NCBI GenBank assembly: GCA_035378955.1
Contig: DAOSUS010000001.1
Span: 115,671-144,520, forward strand
Length of the DNA stretch: 28,850 nt
Direction of reading: 5' to 3'
Source of the DNA: Candidatus Hydrogenedens sp.
GTDB taxonomy: Bacteria; Hydrogenedentota; Hydrogenedentia; Hydrogenedentales; Hydrogenedentaceae
The notes beneath the pieces are model-generated. The model saw only the letters and a program-made list of their open reading frames with translations. It was not told where the DNA came from and searched no databases. Within the stretch, counting starts at the first letter, position 1. Every line of letters starts with the position of its first letter. Position numbers and translations under genes: made by a program. Of this stretch, positions 23,641-28,850 are shown one piece after another.

Positions 23641-25458
23641 ATGTCCACTTCAAAAATAAAGAAGCTTCTTGTTCGTTCCGATGTTCCTATAGAGTTTACC
23701 TGGGATTTATCGCCGGTATTTCCTAATGAAGCGGCATGGGAAAAGGCTTATCAAAATTTAGAGGAAGAGATACCTAAATTTTCTCAATTCCGTAAGAAAC
23801 TTGCACAATCCCCTGAAATACTCCGTTCCTGTCTTGAACTTGAAAGTAAAACAGGTCAGATACTTGAGAAATTAAGTGTATATGCCAACTTAAAAGTATG
23901 TGAGGATATAACCAATACGAAATTTTTAGCCCTTGCAGGACGAGTTCAATATTTAAGCATGCTATTGGCTCAGGCGGTTAGTTTTATCGCACCGGAAATT
24001 CAATCCATACCCGATAAGAAATTTCAGGAGTTTTTATCAAGCAAAGAATTGGAAAAATATCGCTTTTCATTGGAAAATCTGAGAAGGTTTAAACCTCATG
24101 TCCTTTCTGAAAAAGAAGAGTATCTCCTTGCATTACATACGGAAAGTGCAGGAGGTGCCGGAAAGATATTTGAGCAGTTGAATGATGCGGATTTGAAGTT
24201 CGGCACCATTACTGATGACAAAGGGAATAAAGTGGAATTGACTCATGGGAATTTCCGTGTCTTTTTGGAAAATAGAAATAGAAACCTTCGCAAAAAGGCA
24301 TTTTTCCAATACTATAAAGTCTATGAAGAGCATGCAAATACAATGTCCGCTTCTTTATCTGCATCCGTTCTGGAAGATGTTTTCCATGCACGAGCAAGGA
24401 AATACCCTTCGGTTTTGGAAAGTGCTCTTTTTGAGGAGAATATACCGGCTTCGGTATATCATAACTTGCTAAATGCAGTGAAGGAGAACATTTCTCCTTT
24501 GGTTGAATATTTGGAATTGAGGAAACAGGTGCTGAAAATTAAGGATATCCATGCCTATGACCTGTTTGTCCCTCTTGTTGATAGGAAACAGAGAAAACGG
24601 AACTATGAGGAAGCCGTTAAGGATATCTCATCCGCATTAGCCCCCTTAGGTAAAGAATATACGCAAACACTGGAAGAAGGCTTGCTAAAAAAACGATGGG
24701 TAGACCGATATGAAAATAAGGGGAAACGGAGTGGAGCATTTTCGTGGGGCTGTTATCGCTGTCCACCGTATATCCTGATGAACTATAAAGATGAGTTAGA
24801 GGACTCTGTGTTTACATTAGCCCATGAAGCAGGGCATTCTATGCATAGTTATTTCAGCGATAAAAAACAGCCATTCCATTATAGTCATTACACGATTTTT
24901 GTGGCAGAAGTGGCTTCCACAGTTAACGAGCAACTCCTTGTCCATTACTATCTGCAAAAATTACCTTCCAAAGAAGACCGTATCCGTTTAATCTGTCGCG
25001 AAATTGATGAAATACGAACAACATTAATCCGCCAAACCATGTTTGCTGAATTTGAATTAAAAATCCATACCCTTGCAGAACACGGAGAACCCTTAACACT
25101 GGATGTCTTCCGCAACGAGTACCGAAATTTATTAAATATTTATTTTGGAGGGGCTTTAACCATTGACCCGCAATTAGAATTGGAATGTTTTCGCATCCCT
25201 CATTTTTATCATGCTTTTTATGTTTATAAATATGCCACAGGCATCTCCTCCGCTATCGCCATAGCAAAAAAATTAATCGAAGGGGACAAAAAAACACAAA
25301 AGAACTATCTGGAATTTTTGAGTATGGGTGGGTCCAAATATCCGCTTGATGAACTCAAATCCGCAGGTGTTGATTTATCCACTCCTCAACCAATACAGAC
25401 CGCTATGAACCATCTGGGTGAAAGAGTATCTCAACTAAAGGAACTTTTGTTAAAATAA
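23641..25458 (+). CDS. pepF: Oligoendopeptidase F (M3B metallopeptidase)
   Basis: A cytosolic zinc peptidase of 605 residues that cuts oligopeptides. The zinc-site motif is LAHEAGHSMHSYFS, with H395, E396 and H399; the third ligand lies in VAEVASTVNEQLL about 25 residues later. The N-terminal helical half (FTWDLSPVFPNEAAW, LAQAVSFIAPEI) and the C-terminal FRIPHFYHAFYVYKYATGIS match the PepF family. The ATG follows AAAGGAGA. The preceding 289 nt have no gene; I see only AT-rich sequence with no clear promoter. Confidence 0.95.
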   Translation: MSTSKIKKLLVRSDVPIEFTWDLSPVFPNEAAWEKAYQNLEEEIPKFSQFRKKLAQSPEILRSCLELESKTGQILEKLSVYANLKVCEDITNTKFLALAGRVQYLSMLLAQAVSFIAPEIQSIPDKKFQEFLSSKELEKYRFSLENLRRFKPHVLSEKEEYLLALHTESAGGAGKIFEQLNDADLKFGTITDDKGNKVELTHGNFRVFLENRNRNLRKKAFFQYYKVYEEHANTMSASLSASVLEDVFHARARKYPSVLESALFEENIPASVYHNLLNAVKENISPLVEYLELRKQVLKIKDIHAYDLFVPLVDRKQRKRNYEEAVKDISSALAPLGKEYTQTLEEGLLKKRWVDRYENKGKRSGAFSWGCYRCPPYILMNYKDELEDSVFTLAHEAGHSMHSYFSDKKQPFHYSHYTIFVAEVASTVNEQLLVHYYLQKLPSKEDRIRLICREIDEIRTTLIRQTMFAEFELKIHTLAEHGEPLTLDVFRNEYRNLLNIYFGGALTIDPQLELECFRIPHFYHAFYVYKYATGISSAIAIAKKLIEGDKKTQKNYLEFLSMGGSKYPLDELKSAGVDLSTPQPIQTAMNHLGERVSQLKELLLK

Positions 25459-25498
25459 ATAGATAAATGAAATGGAACTTAAAGGTAAAGGGTAGATT

Positions 25499-27064
25499 AT
25501 GAATGCTAAAAAATACACTCATCTTTTCTTATTATTCTCTTTTGTCGTAGCCATTTTGTTCTTAGAGAATAATACATTTGGGGATTTTTCGTTTGAAAGT
25601 CTTATTAAACCGCTTGCAGGGCAAAGTATGCGAAATAGTAGTTCTGCCGAGGACATTGAGAAGAATGGTGACGCTCGTCCCATCGAACCGAATCAGACTT
25701 TGGTATTGATGGATGAGGATGGTCCTGGAATGATTACCCATTTTTGGAATACCATTGCTACGGAAAATGTATTCTATCCTCGTAGTATCGTGTTAAGAAT
25801 TTATTACGATGGTTTAGAAAAACCCAGTGTAGAGGCACCTATCGGTGATTTCTTCGGGTTAGGACTGGCAGGACATAAGGAATTTATATCTCAGGTTGTA
25901 GTTAATACATCGAGGGGTCGTGCTCGTGTTTGTTTCTGGCCTATGCCCTTCCAGAAACATGTAAAGGTAACTGTTACAAACGAATCAAATATCCGTGTGG
26001 GTTCTTTTTACTATTATATAGACTGGAAAAAACTCAACGAATGGACTCCGGATACCCCTTATTTTCATGCTCGTTATCGTCAGGAATATCCCGCCAAACC
26101 TGGTAATTATACCCTCCTTGAAACACAGGGAAAAGGGCATTATGTAGGCACGGTCTATTCTACCTTACAAATGGAAACAGGTTGGTTTGGTGAAGGGGAC
26201 GACTTTTTTTATATTGACGGAGCCGAAATGCCCCAATTAAAAGGAACAGGAACAGAAGATTATTTTAACGATGCATGGGGTTTCCGCGAATTTTATGCTC
26301 CTTACTATGGTGTCCCTATATATGAAGGGGTTTTCGCTGGAGACCGTGTAAGTATCTATCGCTGGCATATTCCTGACCCGGTGCATTTTGAAAAAAGTTT
26401 GAAGGTTGTTATCGAACACAAAGGCAGTATCATGAATGAAAAAGCCCCCGTTACAAAGATGGACCTTGCAGGTTTCAAAGAACGGCAGGATTGGGTTAGT
26501 TCGGTAGCGTTCTGGTATCAAACGACGCCTACGACATGGGACGAACCTCTACCCCCGTCAGATAAACGAGTTCCACCGTATAAAGTACTTAAATTTGATA
26601 GTCTTGTTTATCGTGCCGACCCGGCTATTTTGACAGTTCCTACCGAATATTATCTTCTTTATATACCTCTAACTCCAAAAGCAAGTATTGAATTTGACTT
26701 TGAGATTCTGCAAAAAGGCACTTATCGTATTGATTCTTATATGATTTTTTCGCTTTTAAGTGGTGTATTTCAACCTTATATAGATGGGAAACCTTTTGGA
26801 GCACCTATTGATTTCTCGGCTCCAGGTTTCGACATTGCTCCTTTATATTTAGATATTCATGAACTTTCTGAAGGGATACATACCCTTCGCTTTGAAGGAG
26901 TGGAACAAACCCCGAAATATACACGAACAATGGCACCGAAAACCTATGGCTTGGGAATTGCAAACATTATGCTTTTGCGTCTTGAAGATATGGAAGGCTA
27001 CCGTAGCGTCCTGAAACAGTTAGACCCGAATGCCTTCCCACAGGAAAAGAAAACAGAACCATAA
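25499..27064 (+). CDS. Secreted DUF2961 / GH172-like protein
   Basis: A 521-residue exported protein with a signal peptide at about 1-28. The core (SMRNSSSAEDIEKNGDARPI, LVLMDEDGPGMITHFWNT, VEAPIGDFFG, CFWPMPF, GTGTEDYFNDAWGF with Glu253) matches DUF2961, now known to include GH172 enzymes that act on fructofuranosyl or arabinofuranosyl linkages. The late region (STEFDF-like IEFDFEILQKGTYRIDSYMI) is a C-terminal beta-sandwich. The glutamate of GTGTEDYF is a candidate catalytic residue. It begins 40 nt after pepF and ends 58 nt before murG on the same strand. The substrate is unknown. Confidence 0.85.
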   Translation: MNAKKYTHLFLLFSFVVAILFLENNTFGDFSFESLIKPLAGQSMRNSSSAEDIEKNGDARPIEPNQTLVLMDEDGPGMITHFWNTIATENVFYPRSIVLRIYYDGLEKPSVEAPIGDFFGLGLAGHKEFISQVVVNTSRGRARVCFWPMPFQKHVKVTVTNESNIRVGSFYYYIDWKKLNEWTPDTPYFHARYRQEYPAKPGNYTLLETQGKGHYVGTVYSTLQMETGWFGEGDDFFYIDGAEMPQLKGTGTEDYFNDAWGFREFYAPYYGVPIYEGVFAGDRVSIYRWHIPDPVHFEKSLKVVIEHKGSIMNEKAPVTKMDLAGFKERQDWVSSVAFWYQTTPTTWDEPLPPSDKRVPPYKVLKFDSLVYRADPAILTVPTEYYLLYIPLTPKASIEFDFEILQKGTYRIDSYMIFSLLSGVFQPYIDGKPFGAPIDFSAPGFDIAPLYLDIHELSEGIHTLRFEGVEQTPKYTRTMAPKTYGLGIANIMLLRLEDMEGYRSVLKQLDPNAFPQEKKTEP

Positions 27065-27122
27065 CATATCTATCACAGATTAAAAACAAGTTGATAAAAC
27101 TTATATTATTCAGAGGTTTGGT

Positions 27123-28238
27123 ATGAAAGTTATCATTACAGGTGGTGGAACAGGTGGGCATATCTTCCCTGCCCTTTCCATATTGGAAGAATTGCAACGG
27201 CGAGACCATCTCTTGCTGGTGCAATGGATAGGGAAAAAGGGGAATCTGGAAGAAAAAATCTGCCAGCAAAGAGGAATCCCATTTCGAAGTGTTCCTATTC
27301 GTGGCTGGCCTCGGAAAATAAGTATTTCACAGGGAATAACCGCTTCTTTATTAGCCATCTCAATGATCCGTTCCTTCCAGATATTACTTCGTTTTCAGCC
27401 TCAAATTGTAATTGGTGTCGGCGGATATGTTTCCTTTCCCATTCTGTATTCTGCTCAAATGCTAAACATACCCACAGTCTTGCACGAACAAAATTCCCGT
27501 TTAGGTATGGCAAATCGCATCCTCGCTAAGAAAGCACAAAAGGTGTTCCTAAGTTTCCCACTGGCGGAAAATCTCCCCGAAGAGATTTACCCTTCTGAGA
27601 AATTCTTAATTACAGGAAATCCTGTGCGACATGCGTTTTTATCTCCACCACCCCGTGAAGAAGTCTGTGCTAAATTAGGACTAAATCCTGAACGAAAAAC
27701 TATCCTTGTGATGGGAGGAAGTCAGGGAGCCCATACAATCAACCTTGCTGTTTCCGATATGTTAAGCAAATTAGAGCCCGATGAATTTCAGATTATCTGG
27801 ATAACCGGACACAACGATTATGAGAAATATAAAAACCTTTCTGCACAGTCAAAAGTCTCATTGAGTATTTATCCTTTTTCTGAGGATATGGCAGATATGA
27901 TGTCCGTTTCTGATTTACTGGTGGCTCGTTCGGGTGCTTCCACATTAGCAGAAATTACCGTATTGGGCAAGCCTTCCATTCTGATACCTTTCCCTTTTGC
28001 TACGGATAACCATCAAGAATACAACGCTCGTTCCCTTGAAAATGTGGGAGCCGCAGAAGTTTTACTCGATAAAGATTGTTCCGCAGACACACTACTCCCC
28101 CGTATCCGTAAAATCTTGACCGACCCCATTCGTCTTAATAATATGTCCAACGCTGCAAAAAAATTAGCCCACCCCCTTGCCTCCGAAACCATCGCCGAGG
28201 AAATCATCAAACTCGTCTTCTCCTTCTCAAATAAATAA
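27123..28238 (+). CDS. murG: UDP-N-acetylglucosamine transferase MurG
   Basis: Adds GlcNAc to lipid I to make lipid II at the inner face of the cytoplasmic membrane in peptidoglycan synthesis. The 371 residues show ITGGGTGGHIFPALSI (loop 1), GVGGYVSFP, LHEQNSRLGMANR, GNPVR, VMGGSQGAHTINLAV (loop 3), ARSGASTLAEI and PFATDNHQEYNAR, all classical. The ATG follows AGAGG. It stands alone here rather than in a division/cell-wall cluster, after a GH172-like gene. Confidence 0.96.
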   Translation: MKVIITGGGTGGHIFPALSILEELQRRDHLLLVQWIGKKGNLEEKICQQRGIPFRSVPIRGWPRKISISQGITASLLAISMIRSFQILLRFQPQIVIGVGGYVSFPILYSAQMLNIPTVLHEQNSRLGMANRILAKKAQKVFLSFPLAENLPEEIYPSEKFLITGNPVRHAFLSPPPREEVCAKLGLNPERKTILVMGGSQGAHTINLAVSDMLSKLEPDEFQIIWITGHNDYEKYKNLSAQSKVSLSIYPFSEDMADMMSVSDLLVARSGASTLAEITVLGKPSILIPFPFATDNHQEYNARSLENVGAAEVLLDKDCSADTLLPRIRKILTDPIRLNNMSNAAKKLAHPLASETIAEEIIKLVFSFSNK

Positions 28239-28503
28239 CGCCATTTTCCTTTCCCCTTATCCCGCCTCACTTATTGTTATAAAATATAACCCTAAATATA
28301 TTTGCTTTAAGGATTTTTTTACTTACCCAATAAAATTTTAACAGTCTTTCAAGTATATAAAATCATATCCAAATGTTTTCCTATATCCTCTCATACTATT
28401 TTAGGCGATAATTTTAAACAATTACCAATATAGACAAATGCTATTAAATACAAATCTTTTTGCTATGAAGGACAATGCTATGATTTTATACCCCGTTATT
28501 ATT

Positions 28504-28698
28504 CTATCTAATACTATAGTAATACTCATCTTCATAATAAATTTCTTCTCTTAATTCTTCATGTCTTAAATAGAGCAACGAACTTTCATCTATTTTTGCA
28601 TATTTTCCTTCTTTTGTTTGTTTTAAAAATGTTAACAATATCTTTTCTTCTTTTTCATCTAATTCTATTTCCCTTCTCTCTTTTTCCTTTTCTGCCAT
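28504..28698 (-). CDS. 64-residue highly charged small protein
   Basis: Begins MAEKEKERREIELDEKEEKI and ends YYEDEYYYSIR with TAG. It is very rich in Glu and Lys, helical in the first half, with a central LLTFLKQTKEGKYAKIDES and a tyrosine-rich tail. AAGGAG lies about 7-8 nt before the ATG, supporting translation. I do not recognise a family; regulatory or structural roles are open. It is divergent from the partial gene at the window edge. AT-rich sequence and its short length leave some chance that it is not expressed. Confidence 0.55.
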   Translation of the reverse strand: MAEKEKERREIELDEKEEKILLTFLKQTKEGKYAKIDESSLLYLRHEELREEIYYEDEYYYSIR

Positions 28699-28803
28699 TG
28701 TTTTTGCTCCTTACTCGACAATTGAGATTTCTGAATAAAGGTTTAATTTTTTAAGGTGATTATATAATATATTCCACATGTAGGAAAGGAGATATAAATA
28801 GAT

Positions 28804-28850
28804 ATAGGAGGAAAGAGCATGGAGATTATGGAAGTAGCCAAGAAGGCAGC
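28804..28850 (+). repeat. Dispersed repeat, copy B
   Basis: The 47 nt match 44 positions of 11406-11452, covering ATAGGAGGAAAGAGC, the start codon and the first ten codons. The repeat runs off the window, so its true length is unknown. Upstream TATAAT (28763-28768) is also shared in arrangement. Confidence 0.8.
28819..28850 (+). CDS. 5' end of a gene starting MEIMEVAKKAA (partial)
   Basis: ATG directly after the strong ribosome site AGGAGG, 6 nt after its last G; only about ten codons are inside the window. The start is shared with the 48-codon ORF at 11421, so this belongs to a repeated gene family. No function can be assigned from so little sequence. Confidence 0.55.
   Translation, partial: MEIMEVAKKA

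Noticed and set aside
28465..28554. 29-codon plus-strand hydrophobic ORF before the right edge
   Set aside because: No ribosome site, and it runs antisense through the 3' end of the better-supported 64-codon gene.

Overview
The window is a stretch of bacterial chromosome, AT-rich (visibly well under 50% GC), with densely packed housekeeping genes, several secreted or lipid-anchored proteins, and a few short non-coding islands. No ribosomal RNA, phage, integrase, CRISPR array or plasmid module is visible. The organism is diderm-like: it has a LolA-type lipoprotein carrier, Lgt, MurG and several lipobox proteins. Other clues are PASTA-bearing lipoproteins, a Ser/Thr kinase fused to a formylglycine-enzyme-like (FGE-like) domain, large secreted DUF6259 and DUF2961/GH172 proteins, and a Glu/Gly-repeat protein ending in Cys-Gly-Cys plus a short membrane helix. 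This combination recalls Candidatus Hydrogenedentota and related PVC-neighbouring phyla. That placement is inference, not a measured result.

Layout. Positions 1-2535 (minus strand): a zinc-binding membrane protein, an unlisted 34-residue membrane peptide, a YhhN-family protein and dapB. Positions 2656-5910 (plus): a PASTA lipoprotein whose C-terminal half resembles protein-glutaminase, a glycine/hydrophobic decapeptide-repeat protein behind a clear sigma-70-type promoter, a four-helix membrane protein and a HAD phosphatase. Positions 5907-6260 (minus): a DUF486 gene interrupted only by one in-frame TAG. Positions 6410-8112: three tandem Hsp20 genes behind a near-perfect sigma-54 promoter, closed by a strong terminator. 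Positions 8266-11297: fumC, tRNA-Val and mnmA.

Positions 11298-12156 are the strangest part. They hold a 48-codon ORF whose leader and first codons recur at the right edge of the window, two copies of a 22-bp palindrome, and about 19 units of a degenerate 9-nt repeat. Positions 12157-15675: a short N-acetylglutamate-synthase-like GNAT, proC, divIVA, a LolA-like gene and maf, all plus strand. Positions 15762-22820: the DUF6259 protein, lgt and the Glu/Gly-repeat cohesin-like protein (both minus), the kinase-FGE fusion and purU. Positions 22830-28238: a lipoprotein (minus), pepF, the GH172-like protein and murG. Positions 28504-28850: a 64-residue charged protein (minus) and the start of the repeated gene.

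How it fits together. Several genes serve the cell envelope: Lgt and LolA-like lipoprotein maturation and transport, their potential lipoprotein clients, MurG and DapB for peptidoglycan, and DivIVA for growth-site organisation. ProC, the GNAT, DapB, FumC and PurU are ordinary central or amino-acid metabolism. I found no single obvious defence or mobile system. The best leads are the PASTA-glutaminase-like lipoprotein, the sigma-54 Hsp20 operon, the repeat-rich 11.3-12.1 kb island, the C-terminal CxC-membrane anchor and the amber-interrupted DUF486 gene.
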